From: Gari tellinella
Taxonomy: Eukaryota; Mollusca; Bivalvia; Cardiida; Psammobiidae
DNA: 64,000 nucleotides
Reading direction: 5' to 3'
Assembly (NCBI GenBank): GCA_922989275.2
Contig: OV277864.1
Span: forward strand, 25,059,550-25,123,549
A program made the translations under genes and the position numbers. The notes beneath the pieces are model-generated. The model was not told the origin of the DNA and made no database searches. It worked only from the letters and a program-made list of their open reading frames with translations. This document shows, in pieces, positions 11,049 to 21,582 of the stretch; the stretch's first letter is position 1; every line of letters begins with the position of its first letter.

Positions 11049-12573
11049 AACCATGAAAAACATTTTCTGCACCCTGACAGGTGTCTTCCTAAAGCAGTCT
11101 AGATTTTTCAAATCCTGTTTTAAGCAACGACCTGACATAGATATTAAGGAAGGACACACGCAGAATGAAAGTAAATCAAGACGCTTTAGTCATAAATTAA
11201 ACAACTAGTTCGAAATGTGGTAATAGCAGACGTTGCCGTTTGTCAAACATCAATGTCATTACGTGGCGTCTTGTCAGGATCCAGATGTGCCCTTAGTTTA
11301 CGAATCATCTTCTAAAAGTTTTACAAAATGTCTTTACATTTCATCATTTATTGGCATATACAGTGCCAATACAAAACTGCCTTATTGCATATCAACATTG
11401 TACAGACCAAGCATCGTTGTCATCACAGACTGTGTCTACACTACCAAATAAAATGCTTGAGATGCATGATGGTGTCTAACAGTGTAGATAAAGGCCGACG
11501 CGGCGGCTGGCCTTGATGTACACTGTTTGCAATGCAATAAGGCAAGTTTTGTCATGGCACTGCTCATATATTTATTTGAATCCATTGTTGCTCAGACCTA
11601 GTATTAATGATAGTGGGAGAAGCATTCTTTCCCGCTTTGAAAACGAGTTAAGAGCAAAAGTAATGTAATAAATGTAGAAAATTTGATTAGAGTCAGGTCA
11701 GAGGAAGACCTAAACGGCGTCTGGGACCCGTCTTATTAAACGTTGTACGACACAAATTGTCGTAAGTCAGATTCTAAATATCTGAATCAATATGTGTTTC
11801 TCCATCTAATCCTGGCTTGTGACAGCTCTTTGGAAACGTCTTGAAAAGAGGATTCCAAATAAATGTCACAAAACATGATTAAGTAGAGCATTCAGAAATT
11901 AGATGTATTTTAAAGATTTGACTTACGACGTTTTTGTCGTACGGCGTTTGGTAAGACGGGCCCCAGATCTGGATCGAAATTGTTTGCACGTTTTAGAGTA
12001 TTTGTGTTTGGGGATTTTCAATATTCAATCAATACAACTGCCTTAGTAGATCAGAATTTACACGTTTTGTAACGACCACATGCCTCGTTGCCTTGGTACA
12101 AAGATACTACCATAATATAATATGTAATGACTATGACAATGACAAACATTGTATTGCTTCCAGGCCACCAGCCCATGTAAAATAATATATACATAGCAAC
12201 ATAAGTACTATATAGAAATTGTCTGACCATTAACTATTAATTAACATATATTACATATACATTTTCAGTTGGCAAGATTCATATATTTATATACACAATA
12301 CACCGTGCCCATGAACATGCAATATGTATGTATACGTCGTACAAACGATAGTAGACGTTATCAAAGCTTTCAATTTCTGAGTTGTTTCCTTCTTGTTAAA
12401 CCATAATATAAATATGTAGCCGTAGCTTTAAATAGATTTTCGTTCTGTGTTGACATTAATATATTTAATTTGAATCTTTGTATACTTGGTTGGAATATAT
12501 ATTTGCATAAAGTTTAACATTACATATCCATGAGCATGTATAGTGTTCATCACAGACTGCACTACTATTTATT
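11049..12573. other. Gene-free; only MITE relics
   Basis: At 11475-11535 a loose hairpin (CAGTGTAGATAAAGGCC / GGCCTTGATGTACACTG) resembles a core-gamma relative. At 11612-11635 GGGAGAAGCATTCTTTCCC is a Fam-A end. The 11.7 and 11.95 kb segments share an inverted ACGGCGT..GGACCCGTCTTA / AAGACGGGCCCC pair. The rest is AT-rich unique DNA. Confidence 0.45.
11720..11965. repeat. Inverted repeat, possible small fold-back
   Basis: GGACCCGTCTTATTAAACGT with GTACGACA..TTGTCGTAAGTC on the left is mirrored by GACTTACGACGTTTTTGTCG and GGTAAGACGGGCCCC on the right. Termini are approximate. The element is not assigned to a family. Confidence 0.5.
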
Positions 12574-12799
12574 GACCATTTCACCGTCTGATTTAACCAT
12601 CTATTTTCATCTTTTCGCAGACAAAACAACGTCTGAAACAGTATGCGAAATGCAAATTATTTCACTGAAGTTTTAGCTGTAGAAATAACGATACTAGTAT
12701 TAAACCGTTTGGGTCCTGATCAGACAACGCGTTGAACGACATATGCTCTGAATACAGAATGTTTGTCGTCTGATGTCTCATAACGTTGAAAGGGTAAAA
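12574..12799 (-). mobile_element. Fam-B MITE, degraded
   Basis: GACCATTTCACCGTCTG start, GTTTGGGTCCTGATCAGACA (one arm of core alpha) and AACGTTGAAAGGGTAAAAC end. Confidence 0.6.
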
Positions 12800-13180
12800 C
12801 ACATATATAAGTAACTAGTGTCCAATAGTGATCCAAGTTGTTTTTCAGATATAAATGGTAGGGCCGCAGATTATATAATTGTTGTATTAAATCTTAAATA
12901 TTATTTTAATAGACATGCAAGGCATAATTAGAAACATAAATATGACATGATATGTAATTTGGAAGAACATGCTTTCTGGTCTTAACGAGAGTCTGAATAC
13001 TGTTTAATAGACATGTAAGCCATTATTTGAAATAATTATATAATAGCATTGCTAATATATCATAATTATAGGGGAATTCATATGTCTTCTTATGTTTGAA
13101 TAATGGAGGAGGGTTTGTTTTATTTCAGAATTTGTATTCTTCTACAATGTATACCGTACTTTACAATTATTTAACTTGTT
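12800..13180. other. No recognisable feature
   Basis: Very AT-rich sequence; nothing supported. Confidence 0.45.
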
Positions 13181-13241
13181 CAAATCTACTTCGAGATACG
13201 TGGTAAATTTCAAACTATTGTGATCCTGACCAGACGCTGCG
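13181..13241 (+). mobile_element. Fam-B hairpin arm, truncated
   Basis: CAAACTATTGTGATCCTGAC..AGACGCTGCGTTAACCCC is one arm of core alpha, interrupted at its tip by the ACCGAT-rich element. Confidence 0.5.
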
Positions 13242-13920
13242 TTAACCCCGGTTACACAGAGCCCTCGGTGGTAGATCGGTTGTTTTTTTTCGCCAAACTA
13301 GGGAGGGGACCGATGAAAACCTATTTTCTACCGACATCACCTATTGGCCACCTGTTGTCCACCTATCACTCATAATAATCAATAGCTATTAGGTAAAGAT
13401 GAGTTTCGTCGGTGAAAAATCACCGATTGGGATTTTTATTCTCGATCGGTGAACATATTTTACAAATAACCGATTGACAACCTGTCTACTACCGATATCA
13501 CCGACGAGTCACCGATAAACCACCGATAAATCACCGATGAACTGATACCTACCACCGATGAAAAAAGATGAGAATTAAAACGCGGGATCTCGTCGGTTTT
13601 CATCGGTTGTTAATGGCAGTTCAATCGGTGATCAATTGGTGATCAATCGGTTGCAACCAGCAGTTCATCGGTGTTTTATCGGTATTCATCGATTATTGAT
13701 AGGTTGTTGGGCGCTTTTAATCGGTGACCCATTGGATTTCATGAGTCGCCAATCGGTGGCCAATCGGAGGCTGGGTGGCGTTTGACCGATTGAACAGCTA
13801 TTCATCACCGATACCCGGTTACACAGAAAGCCTGAAATTAAATCGCTTATGACAACCGATCAAAACAGCAAATAATTAGACCGATTGGGTACCGATTTAA
13901 GCCCGACCGTCTGTGTAACC
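13242..13920. mobile_element. ACCGAT-rich element with GGTTACACAGA ends
   Basis: Ends are GGTTACACAGAGCCCTCGG and, inverted, CCCGACCGTCTGTGTAACC. A second internal terminus-like copy (CGGTTACACAGAAAGCC) starts at 13815. Between them about 22 exact ACCGAT/ATCGGT hexamers occur on both strands, against less than one expected by chance. Many are extended as CACCGATNA or AATCGGTGA. It has no coding frame. The dense, oriented short motifs look like binding sites for a transposase or another DNA-binding protein. I cannot assign a superfamily. Confidence 0.75.
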
Positions 13921-14148
13921 GAAGAGACAATTCAAATGTATAGTGACACCACGGGGTTTAATGCACAAATAAATATTTTAAATTTTGAAATAATTCCCTT
14001 ATCTGGAGCCCTGGCTACTATCCAATCAGACTATTCAGTTTCAACAGGTGCTCTTAATTTTAAATTTCTGATCAAATATAATTGGTTGAAATGTGTGGCC
14101 AAATAGAAAGTGTGGCTAAATAGAAACTAGTCAGCTCCGCTGAAAAAA
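13921..14148 (+). repeat. Dispersed 230-bp repeat, copy 1
   Basis: GAAGAGACAATTCAAATG through AGCTCCGCTGAAAAA is about 95% identical to 35944-36175 in opposite orientation. An open frame crosses both copies, but six of seven differences in the aligned frame change the amino acid, which argues against a protein under constraint. Confidence 0.8.
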
Positions 14149-14239
14149 GTTTGAATTGAGTTTGAGCTGGTTCTCAAGAATTTGATTGGTCATATTTGAG
14201 CTGTTGCAAGCAAGAGCTACATTCTGACCAATCAAATGC

Positions 14240-14350
14240 TAGAGAACGATCTCAGATTATATCATTTGAGCCCGACGAGGTCATGACACTGAACTGGTTA
14301 ACGAGTTGCAATAGTCTGGTTTGTCACCCCTTAGCCCCCAACTGCCGGGT
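14240..14350 (+). repeat. tRNA-like segment (SINE relic?)
   Basis: CTGGTTAACGAGTTGC resembles a Pol III A box. CGGGTGTTTGAATCCTGGC, about 60 bp later, resembles a B box (GGTTCGAATCC consensus). No cloverleaf forms. Probably a decayed tRNA-derived SINE head. Confidence 0.3.
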
Positions 14351-14447
14351 GTTTGAATCCTGGCATATAAGCATGCGACAAATCGACACTTACATGTGTG
14401 GTAGTCTTCCAGCTAAATTGCATTTGGTCAATGGCCTTATCCTGATT

Positions 14448-14816
14448 TAGCATGTTACCACACAGCCTGGTTCTAGTTTTGAAGACAGGTGACCACTAGA
14501 ATACAGAACATATTTCTTATGGTCCATATGATATCCATGACTCTATATAGTGTAACTACTGTCTTCCACGGAAGAGTAAATTAAAAGCGTAAAGCATACA
14601 GTTGAACTTCGATATCTCGAAGTCGCTTAACTCGAACTATCCGATAGTTCGACACATGGACTGCATTATTTCATGCTCGGTTAAATCGAACATACCCATA
14701 TTTAAAACTTAAAACGTGGCTAAGCCACGTTTTAAGTTTGAAATATGAGTATGTTCGATTTAACCGAGTTCGCGATATCGAAGTTAAACTGTATTTAGTG
14801 AGAGATGGGTTAAACA
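14448..14816 (+). mobile_element. Fam-D MITE, hairpin deleted, split by a pogo-like MITE
   Basis: CCTGGTTCTAGTTTTGAAGA, GACAGGTGACCACTAGAATA, GGAAGAGTAAATTAAAAGCG on the left; GAGAGATGGGTTAAA on the right of the insertion. Confidence 0.7.
14597..14793. mobile_element. Pogo/Tigger-like MITE
   Basis: TA-flanked TIRs: CAGTTGAACTTCGATATCTC and its inverted partner GATATCGAAGTTAAACTG. A central palindrome, AAACTTAAAACGTGGC/GCCACGTTTTAAGTTT, is flanked by CGAACATA / TATGTTCG. CAGT-GAACTTCGATA termini with a TA target are typical of pogo-derived elements. Confidence 0.85.
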
Positions 14817-15397
14817 GCGGTTGCTCCCAATTCAACATGTTTTTTGCAGTAGATACTAGTAAACACTCGATTAAAGGTTGAGAACCTTTGCGTGTTGTGA
14901 TTTTTATTTATTTTGAATATCCGCCGTGGCATATTGTTTTTAAAGCACTGGCAATGGAATAATACTGGCTAACCAATGCCTTATCTGACGGAGACAAATT
15001 ATCATGTTTGTTACAAAGTGGGTTTGTATGTACCGAAGTAATTCCGTGCACTACAAGAGATAAGAAGTCTGGAGGAACTTGTTTTGTATTCTTCACGCTA
15101 CTGGCGAATTTATGATAATTGCTGCCAGCAGTTTGGACCAAGATGAGGCACTGCATAACATCTTGATCAAAACTGTTTCACAAACGTTTTGATATGGTAT
15201 TTTCTATTTTATGAACTTTTGCAGAAAACAAAAATTGCATGATACGGCATTTACATCCGTGTCAAAGGTTAGCTAACAGTACACTTATATGTATATTATT
15301 GGAATTACATATTCACAAAGTCACAATAAAATGGCAGGGTATTGTTTGGAATATATACATTTTTCTGTAACAAAATAATACTTAATTGTCATTAAGG
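14817..15397. other. No gene; one alpha-like half arm
   Basis: GCCAGCAGTTTGGACCAAGATGAGGC..ATCTTGATCAAAACTGTTT (15124-15178) is a weak hairpin of the alpha type. The rest is plain AT-rich DNA. Confidence 0.4.
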
Positions 15398-15655
15398 TTA
15401 AAACTAATCCATTATCCCATAGCGTGTTTCTAGTATTGAAGATAGGAGAATACTTAAAGCAGGTTGAACGTAAAACAGAATGCGCCGTTTGGCGCATTCT
15501 GCTTAACTTTCAGCCTGCTTTAAGCTACCATCTGCTAGAATATATAAAGTATTTCTTATGATACATATTCTTTACTGTATGAATTGGAAATATTTTCTTT
15601 AGTTGAGGAATAAAGTGAATGTGTAACAAGGCGTATTTATGGGGTAATGGTTTAA
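15398..15655 (+). mobile_element. Fam-D MITE, intact
   Basis: TTAA..CATTATCCCATAGCGTGTTT start, core delta (tip GCGCCGTTTGGCGC) and GGGGTAATGGTTTAA end. Confidence 0.85.
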
Positions 15656-15689
15656 ATCGTCAAAATTTTCAAGAAACAGTTATTTTCTC

Positions 15690-15753
15690 CATTTAATTAG
15701 TACTGCGTTTCATTTCGTTTGAACGGGAAATTATATCCTATTCTCTACTGTAC
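15690..15753 (+). mobile_element. Fam-A right-end fragment
   Basis: TTTTCTCCATTTAATTAGTA, then CGTTTGAACGGGAAA and ATTCTCTACTGTA. It lies directly upstream of a full Fam-A copy. Confidence 0.5.
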
Positions 15754-15765
15754 CAACTGAACTGA

Positions 15766-16057
15766 TACAGTGGAGAAAACGTTATTCTTTCCCAATAAAC
15801 GCGTTTACGTTAAAACTATTATTTCCACTGCAAACAGTTTGGGGCCAGATCAGCCGCCGGGTAACCCGGCGTCTGATCAGGCGCCAAACTGTTTGCCACT
15901 CAGATTAACATGTGCACACTGTGTTATTGTCGTTTGCCACTCAGATTAACATGAATAGTCAGAATTGTCGAAATGTTGTCTTTTTCTACGTTTTATTGCG
16001 ATGCGTTTGCGTTTCGTTTGCGTTTTAACGGGAAAGAAAAACGTTTTCTCCACTGTA
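15766..16057 (+). mobile_element. Fam-A MITE with internal duplication
   Basis: Both TIRs are complete (CAGTGGAGAAAACGTTATTC; inverted at the right, CTCCACTG) between TA dinucleotides. The segment GTTTGCCACTCAGATTAACA occurs twice after the hairpin, about 42 bp apart, making this copy longer than its siblings. Confidence 0.9.
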
Positions 16058-16464
16058 CCCATGGCAACATCAGATTTTTTATAATTCACTGGCTCTCCAT
16101 TCATGGAGTTCAATCGGTTTCGGTGGAAGAAAAAAACCACAATTTTACCCCCTGAAGCGATCATGAACAATCCTCAAACGGCTGTGAACCCTGTGTACAC
16201 TGTGTTATTGTCGTTTGCCGAATGTCGAACATGCTTTAATTCTAAGATATTACATGTAGCTATTCGCATTTCCTTTCCGAAGATATCATCAAAATCTCAT
16301 GAGTTACGGAGCCAGTCGAGTTACCCATTGTCTAATCTGGATCCAAATAGTATCAGTCGCCTGCAGCATGTTGATTGCAGAAAGGTATTAGTATAGTAGA
16401 TTTAATACTGTTAGATATTTTTCTTATGTAAGTCCTTATATCAGCGCTCATGTCTATGCAGGGT

Positions 16465-16686
16465 TTAACCCCATTCACTGCCTTACTAGAAGTAGAATTG
16501 TTATTTGAAAACAGTTTGTATCTTGACCAGACGCCGCGTTATGCGGCGTCTGATCAAGATACAAACTGTATGACACTTATTTCACTACATGTATTTCGTA
16601 AGTCAAAATACCTTAAATTTAAATTTGAGAAACAAAAGCAGACGACAATCTTTTAAAACTGATGTCGTCATGGTATTGAAGGGTAA
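16465..16686 (+). mobile_element. Fam-B MITE
   Basis: TTAACCCCATTCACTGCC start, a good core alpha hairpin (GCCGCGTTATGCGGC) and CGTCATGGTATTGAAGGGTA end. Confidence 0.8.
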
Positions 16687-16857
16687 AAACGACTTTTCCG
16701 ACAAACATACGTGTTTGTACTGCCTGAACTGTTGCCCACTCCAAACATGTTCCATGGCGGATTAGATATAGGACAACTCAACGTAGAATCAGGGACCCGT
16801 TTCATACTTCGTACTCAGACTTAGATGGAAGTAAATCGTAATTAAAGACGAGATAAA

Positions 16858-17013
16858 CTTGTTTCACACATTGGACCCTAACAACAAGTATAATCGTTGT
16901 AAAGAGTACATTGTCCTATACAACCAGTGGAGACCAAGATCGGTGAGCTCTTTGATTAGCAGAGCACTTTGATATTGTAGAATACAACCCTATCATGTTT
17001 GATCTAGACTGTA

Positions 17014-17052
<39 letters not shown>

Positions 17053-17365
17053 TTTTGATTAACCAGGCCATTGATTAATCCTTCTTATAAAGGTGGGGCC
17101 TGGCTGTCTAGTCTGGAACGAAGTCTCCCTCTCCAAGCTTTTCGGTTTTGTGGGTTGGTGTTTTCCAACCCGAGAGCTTCACGGTCTCGTTTTACAAGGT
17201 CCTCCCAAAATAGCTTTAGTCTGCCTGGATCCCGCTGTGTTGTGATGTTCAGGCATCTAATTTGAGAGATCCAACTAGAGCTTCTCTCTACATGGCCAAG
17301 CCATTTCAACCTATTTATTGGAAACTGGAATTGCCCATTTAATATTTCAGGGGTGAGTGAAGAAA
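16858..17365 (+). mobile_element. Fam-C MITE split by the LINE scrap
   Basis: CACATTGGACCCTAACAACA, ACCAGTGGAGACCAAGATCG on the left; TTGGAAACTGGAATTGCCC and TTTCAGGGGTGAGTGA on the right. The two halves flank the (CAT)n-tailed LINE fragment. Confidence 0.7.
17013..17318 (-). pseudogene. 3' scrap of a third LINE with (ATG)n tail
   Basis: On the minus strand a frame reads NRLKWLGHVERS, then a GRLKLFWEDLVKRD block and KAWRGRLRSRLD, before a stop at 17085-17087. This is the characteristic C-terminal tail of RT-bearing LINEs (W-x-GHV, GR-x-x-x-x-W-x-D, WR). Downstream on that strand comes a short AT-rich segment and a run of about 12 ATG triplets (17015-17049 as CAT on plus), typical of microsatellite-tailed 3' ends. 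The copy is strongly 5'-truncated and is inserted inside a Fam-C MITE, whose halves lie on both sides. Confidence 0.75.
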
Positions 17366-17973
17366 ACGTCATTTTATTTTTCATGGAAAACATTTTGCGT
17401 ATTGTTTCGTCTAAATGGAAATGATATATAGGATATGTCATGAGTCAATGTTTAAGACAAGCTGATCTCAAACAAGTCTAGAATTGAAATGGCGAGCTTT
17501 ATGACTTTTCTGTTTTAGACGAGTTTAAGCTTGTCTTAGACATCGACGAGTGACAGATTCTTATTTTCACATAACCAACGATTTAAAGCTATTTTTAACG
17601 CAATATGCATTTTTGGAACCCCGATGACGTCAAAACGCCTTTATAAATAGTGACGTTATAGTGATGTCATCATAGTGATCTCACACATGTTGGAGACAAG
17701 ACTATCCGTGATCGTTGTTCGTTATAGAAAACAGGGGCAGTTATGTGAGAAAAACGTTTTCGCCAACACAACAACAACACAACTCAATTTTATTGGCAAT
17801 CGGCAACATAAAAGCGCCATTGGCCATGTACAATAGATCAATTAACGTGAAATATGACCATGACATTTACATAAACACAACTCAACTTAACAACTCAATT
17901 TTACAAGTACAAAACATTCAACTGAAAATATTATAACTTGTATATACACTATTATAGTATATTATTGATATTA

Positions 17974-20900
17974 TCAATCTGCAACTACATTATTTCGTAT
18001 ATTCATTGCAACCTTGATATATTTTGCTACGTTTAATTGAACTTTTTTGTTCTTTGAAGAAAGCAATTTTATGAACTTATTTAGAGAGGACCATGAAATA
18101 TGTTTTAAAATTTCAACTCTTTCTTGTTTATATTTTTGACATATTAATAAAAAGTGATATTCTGATTCAATAGCATTTTGATTACAAAAGATACAGACTC
18201 TATTTCTACGATCAATATTAGTATATCTTCCAGCTTCTATAGCCAAGTTATGCGAGGAAATACGAAATCTTGTAAGATGCATGCGTAAAGAATTGTTAGT
18301 TATATTTTGTAGATAAGATTCCATTTCAAATGATTCCTTGAACATTACATAGTATTTCAGTTTTGGTGAGTTTGTTATTGATGTTCGCCATTCCTGGATA
18401 AAATTGTCCCTTATTCTCCTCTGTATAGCAGGAAAGTAATTGGCAGTAGTATCCAAGTTATCCCAAATAAACGTGTAACCCAAACTATCCAATTTTCTTT
18501 TTATATGACTACCCCAACTCTTATTGTTTCCCATCAAAGTTATACAATGCTCTCTATAGATATTATAAACAGTACTCATATTATCACCATATTTCTTGAT
18601 TTTCAACCAGTATTTTAACGATCTTTCTATGCATATAACAGAAAGCGGAAATCTACCTAATTCTCCCAGAACTGCATAATTTACAGACTGAGATCGTACA
18701 CCAAGTATGATTTTACAAAATTTTATATGAAGTTTATCTATCTCCTTGAAATTGTATATACCCCAAACCTCAGATGCATACGTAATGATAGGAACAACCA
18801 TCCTGTCAAAAAGTAGAAGTTTGGTACGTACATCTAATTCTATTTTCCGAAATAAATATAAAAGACTATACATTGCTTTCGTGGCCTGGTCTTTTAATGC
18901 TTTAAAAGCATAGACTAGATTTCCAGTTTTCATAAATTTTACACCCAAATAACAAAAATTATCAACAACTTCTATTTTCTCGTTGTTTATGAACCACTCA
19001 AAATTTAATGCTGATCGTCTTTTTTCAAAAACACAAATCTTTGTTTTCGCTACATTTATTTTAAGACCCCATTTAGTCGAATACAAATATAAACTATCAA
19101 GTTGTGCCTGCAGGCTATTTTTATCTGTCGTGAAGACTGCGATATCATCTGCAAAAAGAAGTAAATATATAGAAAGCTGTGTGAGATCCTTTTCAGTCAA
19201 TTTATTAAGATCTAGATTATCGCTTACATCGTTCACAAAAAGAATGAATAGGATCGGTGAGAGTGGCTCCCCTTGTTTCAACCCAACCGTTATATTGAAC
19301 AGAGCGGATAAGTCTTCATAATCAGACACTTTCACGCATGCTGACACATCTTTGTAAATAGATTTAAGCATACTTAAAAATTTACAGCTAATACCTGTTT
19401 GCACAAGTTTAATCCAAAGAGCGTCTCTTATGATTGTATCAAAACATTTTTCATAATCAATAAAAGCACAATACAATTTACTGTTACTAGACAGTATTTT
19501 TTGGATAATACAATGTAATATAAAAACACAATCAACAGTACCCCTATTATCTCTGAAACCGAATTGCGAACAGTTCAGTAACTGCTCATTTTCACACCAT
19601 TTATTCAATCTATTTCTAAGACACAAAGAGAAAATTTTTGCCAGAGAGCTTATCAAGGTAATACCTCTGTAATTATTTGGATTTTCCTTATCACCCTTCT
19701 TGAACAAAGGTATAATAATACCGGTCGTCCAAGATGAAGGATAATTTCCACTATTAAATATTTTATTGAAAATAGGTACTAGAAATGGTGATATAAAATC
19801 TCTTGCATCAATAAAGAAATCGGCAGCAATGTTGTCGATACCAGGGCTTTTATTCCTCTTTAAGGATGCAATAGTTTTGTTAATTTCGTCACAATCAAAC
19901 AATTTATCAAGCTGTTCAATGTTTATATCTGTATCAGGTAATGGTAACGTTTCATCATATATATACTGTGCATCAACTCCATTAGATAATTTGGCAAAGT
20001 GATTCTTAAAGGTTTCAGAATCTATTAAATTTTCTTTGTTTTTATTATTTTTATACTTATTTATGAATTTCCAAAATTTACTAGGATTTTTCATACTCAT
20101 GTCACTTAATTTTATTTTTTCTTTTCTAAAATAATTATTTTTATTTCTTCTTTTGACATAAACGTAATTATTCCTACTTTCCATAAACTTACGTAAATTA
20201 AAGTTACATTTATTACCCTTATACAGTCTTTTACACTTATAAAATTCCGATTTAGCTTGCCTGCATTCATCATTGAACCAGGGAACCTTCTGTTCTTTTT
20301 TATTACAATTTCTCTTCCCGTATGTTTTCTTACCAAAGTTTTCTTTCGTTATATCATAAATTGTATCCGATAACTTTTGAATAATCTGATCTATATTACA
20401 ATCTTCAATTTCTAACATGTTAACAATATCAACAAACTGCTCTCGTTTATCATTTAAATATTGATTAAAGGATTCTGCCTTGCTCCTATCCCAAACTATT
20501 TTCTCCTTAAGAGGCGTTCCTTCTATATTTTCACTTCTCGAATTATTGGAATATTCAAAACTATACGTAATAGGACAGTGATCCGAGTATTCATTCAAAT
20601 CTAAAATTTCAAAGCTTTTTAACATATTAAAATTATTAACATTTGTTATCAAGTAGTCCACAACACTTGAACCCACATTATTTCTATAAGTAACGTAACA
20701 AGTACACTCGCCCTGTGCGAGCCTACCATTTACTATATGCAAATTATGCTGTTTACATAAACATAATAGTTTTCTTCCGAAGTTATTAACAATTTGGTCG
20801 TCTGACCGCCTTCCAGGTAACTGTATATCATCTGTTAAAGGTAAATCCACAAACCTATCTAAACCAATATCTTCAATATAATCAGGTTCTAAACCAACTC

Positions 20901-21396
20901 TACTATTCATATCACCTGTAATAAAAACATACCCTCTATCGCTAAAATTTAAAACATCATCTGAGATTTTATCGAAGAAATCATATTCGAACAATTCAGA
21001 GCTTTCATTTTTATAAACACTAGATCCTTCCGGTGGAATGTAAGTCACACAGAAATATATATCTTTATCATAACTAAAATGCTGTTTCTTTAGTTTAAAC
21101 CAAATTATACCATTGTAATTTATCTGCACGAGCTCTACTTTATCGGATAAACAGTGTTTAAAATACACGCTTACACCGCCACTATCACGTTTCGCCCTAC
21201 GATTACATTTCGGTCGCGGACAAACGAAAACATCAAAACCGTTAATATCAACGATTTGTGTCCTATTAGTCCACGTTTCAGTCAATAGAAGAATATCATA
21301 ACGTGAAAGAAAATTTAGAAATTCAACGTCATTCAGTTTATTTACAAGACCGTTAACATTCCATTGAAGAAATGAAAGTGACCGATTGCCACTGTC
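17974..21396 (-). CDS. LINE ORF2: endonuclease-reverse transcriptase (intact frame)
   Basis: This frame encodes the nicking endonuclease and reverse transcriptase of a non-LTR retrotransposon, which carries out target-primed insertion of its own RNA. The frame opens just after a TAG at 21397-21399. It has no ATG before the endonuclease core, so its true start is unknown; the first alternative start is a TTG at 21283-21285. An exonuclease-endonuclease-phosphatase domain is visible in order: LQWNVNGL, TETW, TYIPP, GDMNSR and SDHCPI. The RT domain follows, with FIDYEKCFD, VGLKQGEPLSP and the catalytic FADD box (about residue 711 counting from the TTG). Near the C-terminus is a Cys/His cluster, CIFCNQ..EYHFLLIC. 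There are about 1140 codons without an internal stop, so the protein could be functional. The clade is uncertain: the ORF1 remnant upstream suggests an L1/Tx1-like lineage. Confidence 0.93.
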   Translation of the reverse strand, partial: DSGNRSLSFLQWNVNGLVNKLNDVEFLNFLSRYDILLLTETWTNRTQIVDINGFDVFVCPRPKCNRRAKRDSGGVSVYFKHCLSDKVELVQINYNGIIWFKLKKQHFSYDKDIYFCVTYIPPEGSSVYKNESSELFEYDFFDKISDDVLNFSDRGYVFITGDMNSRVGLEPDYIEDIGLDRFVDLPLTDDIQLPGRRSDDQIVNNFGRKLLCLCKQHNLHIVNGRLAQGECTCYVTYRNNVGSSVVDYLITNVNNFNMLKSFEILDLNEYSDHCPITYSFEYSNNSRSENIEGTPLKEKIVWDRSKAESFNQYLNDKREQFVDIVNMLEIEDCNIDQIIQKLSDTIYDITKENFGKKTYGKRNCNKKEQKVPWFNDECRQAKSEFYKCKRLYKGNKCNFNLRKFMESRNNYVYVKRRNKNNYFRKEKIKLSDMSMKNPSKFWKFINKYKNNKNKENLIDSETFKNHFAKLSNGVDAQYIYDETLPLPDTDINIEQLDKLFDCDEINKTIASLKRNKSPGIDNIAADFFIDARDFISPFLVPIFNKIFNSGNYPSSWTTGIIIPLFKKGDKENPNNYRGITLISSLAKIFSLCLRNRLNKWCENEQLLNCSQFGFRDNRGTVDCVFILHCIIQKILSSNSKLYCAFIDYEKCFDTIIRDALWIKLVQTGISCKFLSMLKSIYKDVSACVKVSDYEDLSALFNITVGLKQGEPLSPILFILFVNDVSDNLDLNKLTEKDLTQLSIYLLLFADDIAVFTTDKNSLQAQLDSLYLYSTKWGLKINVAKTKICVFEKRRSALNFEWFINNEKIEVVDNFCYLGVKFMKTGNLVYAFKALKDQATKAMYSLLYLFRKIELDVRTKLLLFDRMVVPIITYASEVWGIYNFKEIDKLHIKFCKIILGVRSQSVNYAVLGELGRFPLSVICIERSLKYWLKIKKYGDNMSTVYNIYREHCITLMGNNKSWGSHIKRKLDSLGYTFIWDNLDTTANYFPAIQRRIRDNFIQEWRTSITNSPKLKYYVMFKESFEMESYLQNITNNSLRMHLTRFRISSHNLAIEAGRYTNIDRRNRVCIFCNQNAIESEYHFLLICQKYKQERVEILKHISWSSLNKFIKLLSSKNKKVQLNVAKYIKVAMNIRNNVVAD

Positions 21397-21582
21397 CTAA
21401 TGTTGACTATTAGTGCCACGTGACCGAATATCTTCTGCTGTTATTGTCTGCCCATTTATGTATAGTTTATCATATGACATCACAGCCCTTTTACTTTCTG
21501 CTCGAGCCTGTTGCATGACGGGATACAACACCCTTCTTCGCTCCTGTATTTCTCTCGGGTACTGGTCGCCATCATAATCATA
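21397..21582 (-). pseudogene. LINE ORF1 C-terminal remnant
   Basis: The 61 codons before the TAG at 21397-21399 read as the end of an ORF1 RNA-binding protein. YPREIQERRRVLYPVMQQAR, then a basic stretch, then DKLYING, matches the usual C-terminal-domain pattern of L1-type ORF1 proteins (P-x-E-I-x-x-R-R-x-L-x-P, A-R, D-K-L-x-I-x-G). An in-frame TGA at 21583-21585 and loss of similarity beyond it indicate that the element is 5'-truncated here. The remnant is in the same frame as ORF2 and is separated from it only by the TAG. The family assignment is inferred from motif memory. Confidence 0.7.

Noticed and set aside
16997..17060. (CAT)n as an independent microsatellite
   Set aside because: It lies exactly where the 3' tail of the LINE fragment should be, so it is treated as that tail.
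17085..17441. 118-codon frame as a host gene
   Set aside because: Only the C-terminal part is protein-like and it is a LINE tail; the N-terminal part is MITE sequence read through.
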